A stretch of DNA of 64,000 bases, taken from the NCBI GenBank assembly GCA_031286695.1, contig JAITTY010000001.1:186001-250000 (forward strand), given 5' to 3'. The position numbers and the translations under genes were made by a program. The notes beneath the pieces were generated by a model. The model was not told where the DNA came from and ran no database searches. It worked only from the letters and a program-made list of their open reading frames with translations. Positions 51,671-61,601 of this stretch are shown in pieces (the first letter of the stretch is position 1; every line of letters begins with the position of its first letter). This stretch comes from Sphingobacterium sp. (GTDB taxonomy: Bacteria > Bacteroidota > Bacteroidia > Sphingobacteriales > Sphingobacteriaceae).

Positions 51671-52123
51671 ATGTCAACTATTTTTATGCAGCTTTGGTTA
51701 TATAATGACTGGGCCAACACAGCACTACTGGATAAACTAAAAAAAGAAGGTGAAAAAGTACCCCATTCTTGCATACGGCTCTTTAGCCATATTGTCAATG
51801 CACAAATTATCTGGTTAAGTCGATTAACTGGAGAAAAACCACCTGTTGGGGTTTGGGACGAGCACAGTATCATCGACTGCCAAAGGTATCACGATTTAGC
51901 TTCAGAAGGATTCGGGCAACTGATTCAGCACAGAAATGATGCGGAGAATGAAACTGTCAATTATACAAACACACAGCATCAGGCTTTTCATAATAAAGCC
52001 AACGACATCCTGTTACACGTCTTTAATCATGGTACCTATCACAGAGCGCAAATAGCAAGCGAAATGCGGAAAAATGGCATTGAGCCTATCAATACGGATT
52101 ATATCACTTTTGTTCGCACATAA
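51671..52123 (+). CDS. DinB family metal-binding protein
   Basis: A 150-residue four-helix-bundle protein of the DinB/YfiT superfamily. The metal ligands are His in L-F-S-H-I-V-N-A-Q and the pair in H-V-F-N-H-G-T-Y-H-R-A-Q near the C-terminus. Characterised members include bacillithiol/mycothiol-type transferases and stress proteins; the role here is not known. It is convergent with a second DinB-like gene 32 bp away, so the two may be functionally linked duplicates. Confidence 0.85.
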   Translation: MSTIFMQLWLYNDWANTALLDKLKKEGEKVPHSCIRLFSHIVNAQIIWLSRLTGEKPPVGVWDEHSIIDCQRYHDLASEGFGQLIQHRNDAENETVNYTNTQHQAFHNKANDILLHVFNHGTYHRAQIASEMRKNGIEPINTDYITFVRT

Positions 52124-52155
52124 CAATACTGCAATCAGACTGAAGCGCGGTCTGA

Positions 52156-52632
52156 TTACAAATGGAGTAATTTTATTGTAATACCGATTTGACCCAGATG
52201 ATAAATATCATGCTGGATCAGTCCTTCTACAAGGTAATAATAGGAATAGCCTGGAACATAATCGTTTTCAAACAGGAAATGATCATCTTGATTTTTAAGC
52301 AACTCTATTAATTCTAATTGAGACGCAAAGAAATCATTTGTTAATTTATCCCATCCCATTTCCTTTAATTCAGAATTTGACCGCCAGTTCTCAGGACTAT
52401 CTATTGTTACATTTGATTTATGCCCTTGAAGCTTTTTGATGCCCTCGCTCCGCCAAATCAGTAGATGGGCGACTAGTTCTGCTATACTGTGAACTTCGGG
52501 AATAGGGCGAATAAATGCATCATATTCACTTATGCCTGTCAGCTTCTTTTTAAAATTTTCATCCAACCAATTCGATCCGTCCTGCACATCTTGCAATTGG
52601 CGGACCAGACATTCCATAATTTTATTCTCCAT
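52156..52632 (-). CDS. DinB-like (DUF664/ClbS-type) protein
   Basis: A 158-residue helical protein from the ATG at 52632 (MENKIMECLVRQL); an upstream extension to 52692 is unlikely. It has a His in I-A-E-L-V-A-H-L-L-I-W-R and a C-terminal L-I-Q-H-D-I-Y-H-L-G-Q-I-G, the DinB metal-site pattern. It is thus a divergent relative of the preceding gene. Its substrate is unknown. Confidence 0.8.
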   Translation of the reverse strand: MENKIMECLVRQLQDVQDGSNWLDENFKKKLTGISEYDAFIRPIPEVHSIAELVAHLLIWRSEGIKKLQGHKSNVTIDSPENWRSNSELKEMGWDKLTNDFFASQLELIELLKNQDDHFLFENDYVPGYSYYYLVEGLIQHDIYHLGQIGITIKLLHL

Positions 52633-52805
52633 ACCTAAAATATAAAGGGTTCGTTCTACACTACTTACAAAAATAGTTCCAACCGATCTCAAATAAGAAT
52701 ATTCGTTGAGCTGTTAAGCACAACAATCCAAGGACAGGCATGGGTGAATAAAATCAATAAAAAAAAAGAACTAAAATCGGATAATACGTTAAATTTGAAA
52801 CAAAA

Positions 52806-53276
52806 ATGAGCTACAAACATATTTTTAAAGCGTCCCTAATTTGGAACCATCCTGAACAGCAAAGTCTTCAGGGATCAAAAATTTATAATAAAAGCCATCA
52901 CATTGCGATTGAAGGAAAAGCAGATCTCCATGTTTCAGCAGCAAAAGCATTCAAGGGTGACCCCACATTGTACAATCCCGAAGATTTACTGCTCAGCAGC
53001 CTGATTTCCTGCCATATGATGTCCTACCTATATGTCTGCTCACAAAACGGCATTCAGGTTCTATCGTATACTGACAATGCCGTCGCCACCTTAACAACGG
53101 ACATAGATGGCAGTGGTCGTTTTACAGAAGTCACTCTATACCCCGAGGTTCTCATTACAGATGAGTCTCAAATAGAACTTGCGTTAGCCTTACATGCTCA
53201 AGCAAATAAACTTTGTTTTATTGCCAATTCATGCAATTTCACTGTGCTGCACCATCCCAAATGTCAAGCGATCTAA
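52806..53276 (+). CDS. OsmC/Ohr family protein
   Basis: A 156-residue protein of the OsmC family, thiol peroxidases acting on organic hydroperoxides. The peroxidatic Cys region is L-I-S-C-H-M-M-S-Y-L, and the second Cys lies in F-I-A-N-S-C-N-F-T-V. The typical L-N-P-E-D-L-L form appears as Y-N-P-E-D-L-L-L-S-S-L. Divergent from the DinB-like gene; no OhrR-type regulator is adjacent. Stress role is inferred from the family. Confidence 0.9.
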   Translation: MSYKHIFKASLIWNHPEQQSLQGSKIYNKSHHIAIEGKADLHVSAAKAFKGDPTLYNPEDLLLSSLISCHMMSYLYVCSQNGIQVLSYTDNAVATLTTDIDGSGRFTEVTLYPEVLITDESQIELALALHAQANKLCFIANSCNFTVLHHPKCQAI

Positions 53277-53292
53277 TCAGAAAATGGATCTT

Positions 53293-55071
53293 TTAAGTAG
53301 AAGTAAGCATCCAATTAGGTTTCTCATTAAATTTTTCCCAATCCATGAGCAGCTGTTTTTTTAAGCCCTCCCAAGAATGATGAGAAGATGGTATCCGAAG
53401 AACGATACGCAATAAATTAAAACACATCGTTGCCTGACCAGCAATCAGTAAACTTGCCAGGGCGTCGTCTTTCAAATGATAATCATCAAACCACAATGTT
53501 GTCTCCATGGCCGTCGCGCTGTCTACATGGAAACGCAATGCTGCACTAGGTTGCAAAACATCTAGAATCATCCGTGGATCTTCCACACTTATTGGTCTAT
53601 TTTTTCCTTTTAAATCAGTTTTCAGCTCCTGTTGCAACATCCGGTCATTCTTTGTAGACAGCAGATAGACGGTAGTTAAACCAATCTGGCTGTTGGGTAT
53701 CCCCATATCACTAAACAGTTGCTCGTAACTTGCACGTCTAATTTTTTTGAGAAATATGGTATTGGCTAGAAGAAAAACAGATTTCCCCCGAGCTTCCAAT
53801 AACTGCAGCAATTTTCCAAGTGGCATTTCCATAAACTCTACACTGTACTTTCTAAGCATAATGTTCCAGGTCCCTTCTGTCCGTTCGGCCCCCATAGATC
53901 GATTTGTATTGACCACAATGACTTTACGTATTTTAGCCAGCCCAACCTGCAATGCAGCTAGTATCAAGGAACCCAATAGCGAAAATCCAAATATAATAGG
54001 CCAAACCAAAGACTTGCAACCAGCCGAAATAAAAACTACAGATACTACCGTTACCAGAATGGACAGCACCAATAGTACAAAAACTGTCGAATAAATACTC
54101 GAAAATAAGCTGCCCGCACTCCGATTTAACCACGGATATTTACGCTCATTAGGGTACCTGAATGGTTTTTTTAGATAATTACTGGTTACATCGCAGGGCA
54201 TATACAAATCATATTCATAGCCTTTTGTTTTTCTCTCATCCGCCAGCCTGAATGCATACACTCCCTGATTGTCATCGATTCCTCCGTCCATTAAGGAGAA
54301 CATCTCCCTATCGAGGGTGGGTGGTTGAAAATCGCCTGAATAATAGTCTTTTGTTTTTACAGTGCCTCCAAGATCATTCCAGGAGAGCGTCGTATCTGCT
54401 TCCGAATAGGCAAAATCACGTGGAAAAACAATCGGTTCAAAACCAGCCGGAAAACAAGAGGAACAGGCCAGTATATCACCAAGTTTAATTTTCTTTATCA
54501 AATCGAAAGAAGATTGATGTCCTCTATTTAAACTCAAGTACTGATTGCCTATACGTCCCTGCGTGCTAAACCTAAAATTCATACCATTATTTAGCTCCGT
54601 GGCATTTACGCATAATTCATCGATAACCGGTATCGATTTATCTACAGGTCCGGCAAAAAGACTTCCATAGGTAGCACCTTTAAAGATATGCTGATCGTAC
54701 ACCAAGGCCAGCGCATTGATTAAATTTCTGTTCTTTTCTGGACTAGCCGACCATGCGCTCTCGTTATTTAAAATCTCAAAAACCTTATCCAATAATTCAC
54801 TTCCCTGAAGCTGGCGAATTAAATGCAGATAAATTTCTTCAAATGGAACGCCCTGTCTAAGCATAGAAAACACAGTCATCGCCGTTATTGACCCACCCGA
54901 AATGGAAGAAATATACTTTACCCGATCTAACATGGTCCCTTCTCCGTAAGGAAGTAAAGAAAGATAACGACAACAGCCGAGGCTAAACGAAGCTGCCCTA
55001 AATCCTCCTCCGGAGAAACTCAAGGCAATATTCTGAATTCCTTCCGATAAGGGTGAACTTTCTACATTCAT
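53293..55071 (-). CDS. Patatin-like phospholipase with central membrane segments
   Basis: A 592-residue protein. The oxyanion loop reads L-S-F-S-G-G-G-F-R-A-A-S-F-S-L-G, the nucleophile Ser lies in S-S-I-S-G-G-S (residue ~54), and the dyad Asp in M-D-G-G-I-D-D, so the patatin lipase site looks complete. Two hydrophobic helices in the middle (V-L-L-V-L-S-I-L-V-T-V-V-S and L-V-W-P-I-I-F-G-F-S-L-L-G) anchor it to the membrane, which is uncommon. The C-terminal ~230 residues have no recognised domain. No partner gene is evident. Confidence 0.85.
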   Translation of the reverse strand: MNVESSPLSEGIQNIALSFSGGGFRAASFSLGCCRYLSLLPYGEGTMLDRVKYISSISGGSITAMTVFSMLRQGVPFEEIYLHLIRQLQGSELLDKVFEILNNESAWSASPEKNRNLINALALVYDQHIFKGATYGSLFAGPVDKSIPVIDELCVNATELNNGMNFRFSTQGRIGNQYLSLNRGHQSSFDLIKKIKLGDILACSSCFPAGFEPIVFPRDFAYSEADTTLSWNDLGGTVKTKDYYSGDFQPPTLDREMFSLMDGGIDDNQGVYAFRLADERKTKGYEYDLYMPCDVTSNYLKKPFRYPNERKYPWLNRSAGSLFSSIYSTVFVLLVLSILVTVVSVVFISAGCKSLVWPIIFGFSLLGSLILAALQVGLAKIRKVIVVNTNRSMGAERTEGTWNIMLRKYSVEFMEMPLGKLLQLLEARGKSVFLLANTIFLKKIRRASYEQLFSDMGIPNSQIGLTTVYLLSTKNDRMLQQELKTDLKGKNRPISVEDPRMILDVLQPSAALRFHVDSATAMETTLWFDDYHLKDDALASLLIAGQATMCFNLLRIVLRIPSSHHSWEGLKKQLLMDWEKFNEKPNWMLTST

Positions 55072-55321
55072 AACAATACATTATTATTTTAGGACTTAAA
55101 AATTAGCATTTCTTTCTAATCCACAATTTATTTTTCCGACGGTTCCTTCTTCCTGTCAGCAATTCGATTAATGCCTGCAAAAATAGGATTAGCCAGGGAC
55201 TTATTGAAAGAAAAAGAACCTTCTGTTCTCGGTTTGTTAACGTAACCGAAAATAAAAGAGCAATCACAAATTAGTAATTAAATAACAGACAAGTTTTTAA
55301 GGATTTCATTACTTTTGGAAC

Positions 55322-56557
55322 ATGATGGAAAATTCCAAGAAAAAAGCAGCAATCGGATTCATATTTATCACATTACTCATCGACATTACAGGTTGGGGAA
55401 TCATCATTCCCGTTGTTCCTAAACTTATCGAGGAATTGATTCATAGTGACATTAGTGAAGCTGCGAAATACGGAGGCTGGCTTGGCTTTGCTTACGCTTT
55501 TACGCAGTTCATATTTTCTCCGGTCGTCGGCAATCTCAGTGATAAATATGGGCGAAGACCCATTATATTGATCTCCCTCTTCGGATTCGCTGTAGACTAT
55601 ATCTTTCTTGCCCTCGCTCCAAGCATAGGATGGCTTTTCCTGGGAAGGGTCATTGCCGGGTTGACTGGCGCCAGTTTTACAACGGCAAGTGCCTATATTG
55701 CGGATATATCAACAGATGAAGATCGGGCAAAGAACTTTGGCTTGATAGGCGCTGCATTTGGTCTAGGCTTTATCATCGGCCCAGTTATCGGCGGTCTACT
55801 TGGTCACTATGGTGCCAGGGTTCCCTTTTACGCCGCTGCAGGATTGTGTATGCTAAACTTCCTGTATGGCTATTTCATCTTGCCTGAAAGCTTGGACAAA
55901 GAAAAACGCAGGGCCTTTGACTGGAAACGTGCCAATCCCGTTGGATCCTTTAAGTTCCTCGGAAAACATCCGGAAATATCCGGATTAATCGTCGCCTTAA
56001 TTTTAATATATATTGCAGGCCATGCGGTTCAGAGCAATTGGAATTTTTTCACCATGTATAAATTTGATTGGACCGAAAGAATGGTCGGTATTTCGCTGGG
56101 TGTTATTGGTTTGCTGATTGGATTGGTCCAGGGTGTTTTGATTCGATGGACAACCCCCAAACTTGGTGAACAGAAAAGCATTTTTTATGGGCTGACTCTC
56201 TATGCCATTGGCTTATTGTTGTTCTCATTTGCAAGCGAAGGATGGATGATGTTCGTATTCCTTATCCCCTATTGCCTTGGCGGTATTTGTGGCCCTGCCC
56301 TTCAATCTGTTATTACCAAAAATGTTCCTTCAAACGAACAAGGTGAACTTCAAGGGGCCTTAACCAGTCTGATGAGTGCAACATCAATTATTGGTCCTCC
56401 AATGATGACCAATCTTTTCTATTACTTTACTCATGACGAAGCTCCCTTTAAATTCTCAGGCGCACCATTTTTCTTAGCATTCGTTCTGATGACCATAAGT
56501 GTGATAATCGTATACAGTGCTTTTCAGAAAAAGCGAAATCAACACATAAACCAGTAA
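55322..56557 (+). CDS. MFS transporter, TetA-like (TCR/Tet) drug efflux family
   Basis: A 411-residue inner-membrane drug:H+ antiporter-type protein with 12 predicted helices. The start [12 protein letters not shown] and the loop 2-3 motif [12 protein letters not shown] match the DHA1 TetA/TCR group, including motif C-like [10 protein letters not shown]. The natural substrate is unknown; resistance to tetracycline cannot be inferred. The start is ATG 55322 or 55325. A terminator precedes the next MFS gene. Confidence 0.9.
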   Translation: MMENSKKKAAIGFIFITLLIDITGWGIIIPVVPKLIEELIHSDISEAAKYGGWLGFAYAFTQFIFSPVVGNLSDKYGRRPIILISLFGFAVDYIFLALAPSIGWLFLGRVIAGLTGASFTTASAYIADISTDEDRAKNFGLIGAAFGLGFIIGPVIGGLLGHYGARVPFYAAAGLCMLNFLYGYFILPESLDKEKRRAFDWKRANPVGSFKFLGKHPEISGLIVALILIYIAGHAVQSNWNFFTMYKFDWTERMVGISLGVIGLLIGLVQGVLIRWTTPKLGEQKSIFYGLTLYAIGLLLFSFASEGWMMFVFLIPYCLGGICGPALQSVITKNVPSNEQGELQGALTSLMSATSIIGPPMMTNLFYYFTHDEAPFKFSGAPFFLAFVLMTISVIIVYSAFQKKRNQHINQ

Positions 56558-56600
56558 AGTGGATTAATCACTTCGCGATATTTTCACCTATCATCACCAA

Positions 56601-56650
56601 AAAATCCATTGGCGGGAGTTTTCTACAGAAACCCCGCCAATGGATTTTTA
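56601..56650 (+). terminator. Terminator after the TetA-like gene
   Basis: AAAATCCATTGGCGGG (56601-56616) pairs perfectly with CCCGCCAATGGATTTT (56633-56648), continued by T and AT. It separates the two MFS genes. Confidence 0.85.
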
Positions 56651-56766
56651 TATTGTTGACTTGAGGCAGTATACTTGAACTACAATTCTTCAATTTATGG
56701 ATCGAATTCTTCATTTCCGGCAATAATGATCTCTTTAATTTTGCCTCCAAGGAAATACTATTCAAG

Positions 56767-57990
56767 ATGATACATACAACAAACATAAAAGATCAAAAAA
56801 TAAGCATTCATACACCATCAAAACCTGACACACCTGTACTGACAAAATCTCTTCTTTGGCTTATTACATTGACAACAGGAATAGTTGTCGGCAACAATTA
56901 TTACAATCAGCCACTTTTAGGACTGATGGCAAAAGACTTTCATGTTACTGAAGCCGCAATCAGTATCATAGCTATGCTTACACAGATCGGTTTTGCAACC
57001 GGATTACTCTTTATCGTTCCATTGGGGGACATGGTAAAACGAAAAAAATTAATACTATCGATATTCTTGCTCATTATTGTTTCCTTAGCTGGGGTGGTTA
57101 TGGCGCCTACACTTGAACTGCTCTATCTCGCCAGCTTTATGGTTGGATTCAGCTCTGTAGTTCCACAAATGTTGGTCCTACTCACTGCAGAACTCTCTGC
57201 ACCGGAAAAACGCAATTCATCTATTGGCATGGTCATGAGTGGCCTGCTATTGGGCATTTTGCTTTCACGTGTCGCGGCAGGATTTATCGGCGATATCTGG
57301 GGCTGGAAAGCCATCTATTATATCGCTATAGCATGTATGATTTTATTAATGCTATTATTGACCTTCAATCTCCCCGATGTAAAACCAACATTTAAAGGAA
57401 CTTACCTGCAACTAATGCATTCATTAGTTCATCTTACAAAAACTCAACCTGTACTACGCCTATCCGCATTAAGAGGGGCATTAGGCTTTGCTGGATTCAG
57501 TGCTTTTTGGATTACATTAGTGTTTCACCTGCAAGAAGCCCCCTTCCATTCGGGGTCTGCTGTGGCCGGATCCTTCGGATTGATCGGTGCCGTTGGCGCT
57601 CTGGCAGCATCAGTAGTAGGAAAAATCTCAAGCCGTGTTTCCACTTATCGGATTATTTTAAGTTCAATATTCATCCTCTTATTAAGTTGGGTTATCTTCT
57701 ATTTTTGGGGCTATAGTTACATGGGTTTGATCAGTGGTGTTATCTTGATTGACCTTGGCCTGCAATCGATGCATATCAGCAATCAATCTTCTTTTTTTGC
57801 ATTAAATTTAGGTGCAACCAACCGGCTAAATACAGTTTATATGTTTAGTTACTTTGCGGGTGGGTCCTTGGGTAGTTATTTAGCTTCCCTCGCTTGGAAG
57901 TACTTTCAGTGGAACGGTGTGGTGCTCACAGGTTTTTGTTGTACATTACTGGTCCTGATTGCCCATATTACCTATGGCAAGCGGTCATAA
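56767..57990 (+). CDS. MFS transporter, AraJ/YdhP-like
   Basis: A 407-residue transporter with 12 helices after a ~28-residue polar N-terminus. The start N-N-Y-Y-N-Q-P-L-L-G and the motif A P-L-G-D-M-V-K-R-K-K are typical of the DHA1 family including AraJ- and Bcr-like efflux proteins. The substrate is unknown. It is separated from the upstream MFS gene by a terminator, so it is probably transcribed on its own. A hairpin lies after it, before convergent pirin. Confidence 0.9.
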   Translation: MIHTTNIKDQKISIHTPSKPDTPVLTKSLLWLITLTTGIVVGNNYYNQPLLGLMAKDFHVTEAAISIIAMLTQIGFATGLLFIVPLGDMVKRKKLILSIFLLIIVSLAGVVMAPTLELLYLASFMVGFSSVVPQMLVLLTAELSAPEKRNSSIGMVMSGLLLGILLSRVAAGFIGDIWGWKAIYYIAIACMILLMLLLTFNLPDVKPTFKGTYLQLMHSLVHLTKTQPVLRLSALRGALGFAGFSAFWITLVFHLQEAPFHSGSAVAGSFGLIGAVGALAASVVGKISSRVSTYRIILSSIFILLLSWVIFYFWGYSYMGLISGVILIDLGLQSMHISNQSSFFALNLGATNRLNTVYMFSYFAGGSLGSYLASLAWKYFQWNGVVLTGFCCTLLVLIAHITYGKRS

Positions 57991-58044
57991 TAAGCTGTTT
58001 GGTAGCCAACTAACAGTTGCTAATCCCGTTGTCTTAGTCTACTA

Positions 58045-58080
58045 AAATGGCTTACATTATCGAGATGTAAGCCATTTCTG
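58045..58080. terminator. Hairpin between the MFS and pirin genes
   Basis: AAATGGCTTACAT (58045-58057) pairs perfectly with ATGTAAGCCATTT (58065-58077). It lies between convergent genes and can serve both strands. Confidence 0.75.
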
Positions 58081-58094
58081 AAAACCTATTTCAT

Positions 58095-58964
58095 TTATTC
58101 GAGCACGCCAAACTTACCCGCCTGAAAATCTTCAAAAGCTTGATATATCTCGGCCTGTGTGTTCATCACAAATGGCCCGTAACTCGCTATAGGTTCGTCA
58201 ATAGGTTCACCGCTTAACACAAGCAAGACCGCCTTTTTATTTGCCTTTATCGAAATCTCTTCACCATCATGATCAAATAACACAAAGCTATGCTCTCCAG
58301 CGACCTCTCCATTTACCACAATCTCGCCATTCACTACCAATATTCCAGTATTATGATTTTGTGGCACCAAAAAGCTCGTTTCATGCTGCTCTTCCAATTT
58401 AATATCAAAGAGGTTGATCGGAGTATATGTGCTGGCTGGTCCGATCGTATCCTGAAATTTTCCCGCTATCACATTGACCACACCGCCCGCATCTGGCAAC
58501 ACAACTTTGCCCATTTGGTCGGCAGTAATCCCCTGATAGTGTGCCGCCGTTGATTTGTCCTTTGCGGGTAAATTGACCCAGAGTTGAACCATTTCAAACA
58601 GTCCTCCTTTTTTCGAAAATTCCTCTTCATGATACTCTTTATGCAATATCCCTGCTCCAGCAGTCATCCATTGTACATCACCAGGACGAATAACACCGCT
58701 ATTGCCCGAACTATCATGGTGTGCCACACTGCCTTTGTAAGCGATGGTCACGGTTTCAAAACCTTTGTGCGGGTGGACATCCACTCCCCTTATATGGTCA
58801 GAAGGTCCAAAATCAAATGCTGCATTGAAGTCCAATAGAAGAAACGGACTCATCCTCTTCTGGGAAATTCCTTTGCCTGGAATCATATTAAATACGCGAA
58901 AACCATCTCCCACCATTCCAGGTTGGGCCGGACGTTGGAAAATCCGTTCAATTGATCTTTTCAT
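58095..58964 (-). CDS. Pirin family protein
   Basis: A 289-residue bicupin. The N-terminal cupin carries the metal site D-V-H-P-H-K-G-F-E-T-V-T and H-K-E-Y-H-E-E-E, matching the His/His/His/Glu ligands of pirins. Some pirins are quercetin dioxygenases and others are redox-linked regulators; which applies is unknown. The start M-K-R-S-I-E-R-I-F-Q-R-P-A-Q-P is typical. It is a single gene upstream of which no regulator is seen. Confidence 0.92.
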   Translation of the reverse strand: MKRSIERIFQRPAQPGMVGDGFRVFNMIPGKGISQKRMSPFLLLDFNAAFDFGPSDHIRGVDVHPHKGFETVTIAYKGSVAHHDSSGNSGVIRPGDVQWMTAGAGILHKEYHEEEFSKKGGLFEMVQLWVNLPAKDKSTAAHYQGITADQMGKVVLPDAGGVVNVIAGKFQDTIGPASTYTPINLFDIKLEEQHETSFLVPQNHNTGILVVNGEIVVNGEVAGEHSFVLFDHDGEEISIKANKKAVLLVLSGEPIDEPIASYGPFVMNTQAEIYQAFEDFQAGKFGVLE

Positions 58965-59208
58965 GTTATTATCTCCTATTTATCGTTGTTTACTAATGCT
59001 AATCGAAACATAGATTGATGCTATCTATTTATGTTTCTACCTCAAAGTTACGACAAGAAGGCACCTGTCACCAACAACCTGGATTAAGGTATAAACTTAA
59101 TCTAGGTTAAGAAAATCAAGAACAGTACTTATTCTTAATTTTTATCTCTAAAACTTTCAGCATTTCTCAAAAAAATGTAACTTAAAAAAAACATGGACTA
59201 GATCATTT

Positions 59209-60075
59209 ATGGATATAAACAATAGAGCATCGACCAACATCTGTCGACGTTTCAGCCTACGTCTATCACTATTACTCTTCCTATACATTTTTTTACTTCC
59301 ATTGGGATATGCGCAGTCCAATCGTAAATCCGAAGCAATGCCGAATTGGAACGAGGTGCTGGAAGAACAATTATTCCCCGGTAAAAAGATGCAGGATTCG
59401 AGTTTTAATTTCAAGGGTAAATTTGACGAAAAATTTATCCTAACGGCAGATAATATCAAACTCCATGGTTTATTGTTTAAAGCCGATAGTAGCAAAGGGC
59501 TAATTTTCTATTTGCATGGCAGTAATGGAGCATTAGATACCTGGGGCAAAATTGCCAATATCTATACCGACAATGAATATGACCTTTTTATGTTGGATTA
59601 TCGGGGGTATGGGAAAAGCGAAGGTAAAGTAACTGATGAAAAAATACTTTATAGCGATTTACAGACAGTATATGAACAATTAACTCAACACTATCCGGAA
59701 GATCAGATTATATTGATCGGTCAATCTATTGGGACAGCACTAGCCTCAACTTTAGCCGCAGACAATAAACCTAAAATGCTTATTCTTCAAGCACCGTACT
59801 ATAATTTTAAAGATTGGACACATCATGTCGCCCCCGAGATCGATACCACTGGAATCCCTTTCCATTTTGACAATGCTTCAGCATTACAAAAAGTGAAGTG
59901 CCAAACAATTATTTTTCATGGAGATAAGGATGAGGCCGTCTATTTTGGTTCGTCCATTAAACTTAGTAAGTTCTTTAAGAAGCATGATAAATTGATCCGG
60001 TTGAGACATGAGGGGCATAATGATTTTTCTAAAAACAAGGATTATCTACGCGCCATACATGAGTTACTGCAATAA
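59209..60075 (+). CDS. Exported alpha/beta hydrolase
   Basis: A 288-residue protein with a signal peptide or N-terminal anchor (L-L-L-F-L-Y-I-F-L-L-P-L-G-Y-A-Q). The alpha/beta-hydrolase fold shows an oxyanion H-G-S-N-G, the nucleophile Ser in L-I-G-Q-S-I-G-T, Asp in H-G-D-K-D-E-A-V and His in R-H-E-G-H-N-D-F, so a triad is complete. It resembles Hydrolase_4/serine aminopeptidase S33-like and YfhR/BEM46-type proteins. Its substrate is unknown. It appears to be a single gene. Confidence 0.88.
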   Translation: MDINNRASTNICRRFSLRLSLLLFLYIFLLPLGYAQSNRKSEAMPNWNEVLEEQLFPGKKMQDSSFNFKGKFDEKFILTADNIKLHGLLFKADSSKGLIFYLHGSNGALDTWGKIANIYTDNEYDLFMLDYRGYGKSEGKVTDEKILYSDLQTVYEQLTQHYPEDQIILIGQSIGTALASTLAADNKPKMLILQAPYYNFKDWTHHVAPEIDTTGIPFHFDNASALQKVKCQTIIFHGDKDEAVYFGSSIKLSKFFKKHDKLIRLRHEGHNDFSKNKDYLRAIHELLQ

Positions 60076-60118
60076 CGCAATTTGCTCGCTAAAATGTATT
60101 ATGCCCCATTAAACAAGA

Positions 60119-61042
60119 TCATTTATTAAATTCGGGATATGGAAAGCCCTGACCTTTCTCACAAAAAAATTTTAAACTTCTAAAAAATAAAGCCCAATCA
60201 AAACTGCACGAAGCAAACTCAACACTATAGCTTGCCCATCCATCATGGTGGAATAGTAAAAGACATCCCTTTTGATGAGGCTCAAGTTCAAAAGTCAATG
60301 TCGTTCCAATCCACTCCTCCAGTGCCTTAATACAGCGCCATTCCACTTTTGAATAAGGTGTCAGCACAATGACTTCCATAGTCTTAAAATAACTGGGACC
60401 AAACCCGAATCTCAGTATACTGCCAACCTCTGGTTTTGCAATCGTATCTGGAGTCCACCAGCCTGCCAGTCCTTCTGCTGTAGTAATCGCCTTATAAACT
60501 ATCTCCACAGGGGTTTCAATCAATAATCGATGATATATACTTTTAGTGCCAGCATCCTTTGATCCTTGATCTTCGCCCTGCGGCTGTATAGCAATTTCCT
60601 CCTTTGGGGTTGCTAATCCCTGACCAGTAACAATCAACTGTCTCAGGCTGTCCTGGATATAATGCGTCCAAGCATCATGACATAGCTGATAGCATTCTAC
60701 TTGGGGATGGAGTCCCTGATGGGTAAAATTTAAGGTAGTTGTGCCCCCATCCTCCACTATATCGAAGATAATATAAGTGTCGGTCCATTCCTTTTCATCC
60801 TTTGTGAATTTAAAATAGTTTTCTAAGACATGCCACACAACTTTCCGATTGGTTTCCATCAACTCTATTTTTATACGACAGCGATGCACATCTTGATAGT
60901 GATACAAAAATTCGTCATTCAAAGCGGCAGTTGATCCTTCAATATTTTGTGACCACCATCCGCTGACATTATTGATCGCCTCAAATACACGTTGAGCTCC
61001 TGTGTCAACGGTAAAACTTGTTTTAAAATCCTCCTGTTTCAT
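60119..61042 (-). CDS. Tandem SRPBCC/AHSA1-like domain protein
   Basis: A 307-residue cytosolic protein of two repeated START/AHSA1-like domains. The first (residues ~1-140) begins F-K-T-S-F-T-V-D-T-G-A-Q-R-V-F-E-A-I-N and holds N-V-S-G-W-W-S. The second (~165-307) begins Y-H-R-L-L-I-E-T-P-V-E-I-V-Y-K-A-I and holds E-G-L-A-G-W-W-T. Such domains bind hydrophobic ligands; Bacteroidota members are usually single-domain, so the fusion is notable. Exact role unknown. It shares direction with the EthD gene 43 bp upstream. Confidence 0.85.
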   Translation of the reverse strand: MKQEDFKTSFTVDTGAQRVFEAINNVSGWWSQNIEGSTAALNDEFLYHYQDVHRCRIKIELMETNRKVVWHVLENYFKFTKDEKEWTDTYIIFDIVEDGGTTTLNFTHQGLHPQVECYQLCHDAWTHYIQDSLRQLIVTGQGLATPKEEIAIQPQGEDQGSKDAGTKSIYHRLLIETPVEIVYKAITTAEGLAGWWTPDTIAKPEVGSILRFGFGPSYFKTMEVIVLTPYSKVEWRCIKALEEWIGTTLTFELEPHQKGCLLLFHHDGWASYSVEFASCSFDWALFFRSLKFFCEKGQGFPYPEFNK

Positions 61043-61085
61043 ATTATATGATATTTCATAACTTTAATTCGTACGCTTTAAATCC

Positions 61086-61400
61086 CTATGCCTCAATAGA
61101 ATCAAATATATAAATCTGGACATCATTTTGATGAGGCGCCAAGATCTTCCGATCCATAGCACAGGCTTTCCCCTGTGCCGAGGCAAATGCTGTTTTAACC
61201 GCTTCCAAACTTTCAAAATGTAAAGTTCCAATGCAATAGACATCGTCGTGTCCCGTCGTTGACATAATCCCATCCTTTGCCACTTCATAACTAATCAGTC
61301 CCGGAAGTGTTTTGGCCAATGGAATGTGTGTTTCAAAATAATGCCTGTCAAAAAACTCCTTATCCTTCGGCATCTTATATATTGCGATCATTCGTACCAT
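61086..61400 (-). CDS. EthD family protein
   Basis: A 104-residue dimeric ferredoxin-like-fold protein of the EthD group. It starts M-V-R-M-I-A-I-Y-K-M-P-K-D, followed by F-F-D-R-H-Y-F-E-T-H-I-P-L-A-K-T-L-P-G-L, the characteristic DxxH...H-x-P block. Members help degrade ethers or act as accessory reductase-like proteins; function here is unclear. It lies 43 bp upstream of the AHSA1-like gene, so the two may be co-transcribed, and is divergent from the GlxA-type regulator. Confidence 0.88.
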   Translation of the reverse strand: MVRMIAIYKMPKDKEFFDRHYFETHIPLAKTLPGLISYEVAKDGIMSTTGHDDVYCIGTLHFESLEAVKTAFASAQGKACAMDRKILAPHQNDVQIYIFDSIEA

Positions 61401-61569
61401 CTTGCTGTGTTAATTTGAATTTGTAAATCAAATATAGCGGGCCTAAAAAAATAAAAGAGGGTGTAAAATAGACATTCTCAGCGGTTGATTTAGACAATCT
61501 ATTTTGGTATATTTCCACTATAAATAAGTTCTTCAATAGGCAGAGGAGCGATCAATAAACTGCGTATCG

Positions 61570-61577
61570 TATATTTG
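61570..61577 (+). promoter_or_regulatory. -7 box of the GlxA-type regulator gene
   Basis: TATATTTG followed by C matches TAnnTTTG(C), 24 bp before the ATG at 61602. No TTTG -33 element was found at the usual spacing. Confidence 0.5.
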
Positions 61578-61601
61578 CACGCGACCTTATACACCCTGAA
61601 C

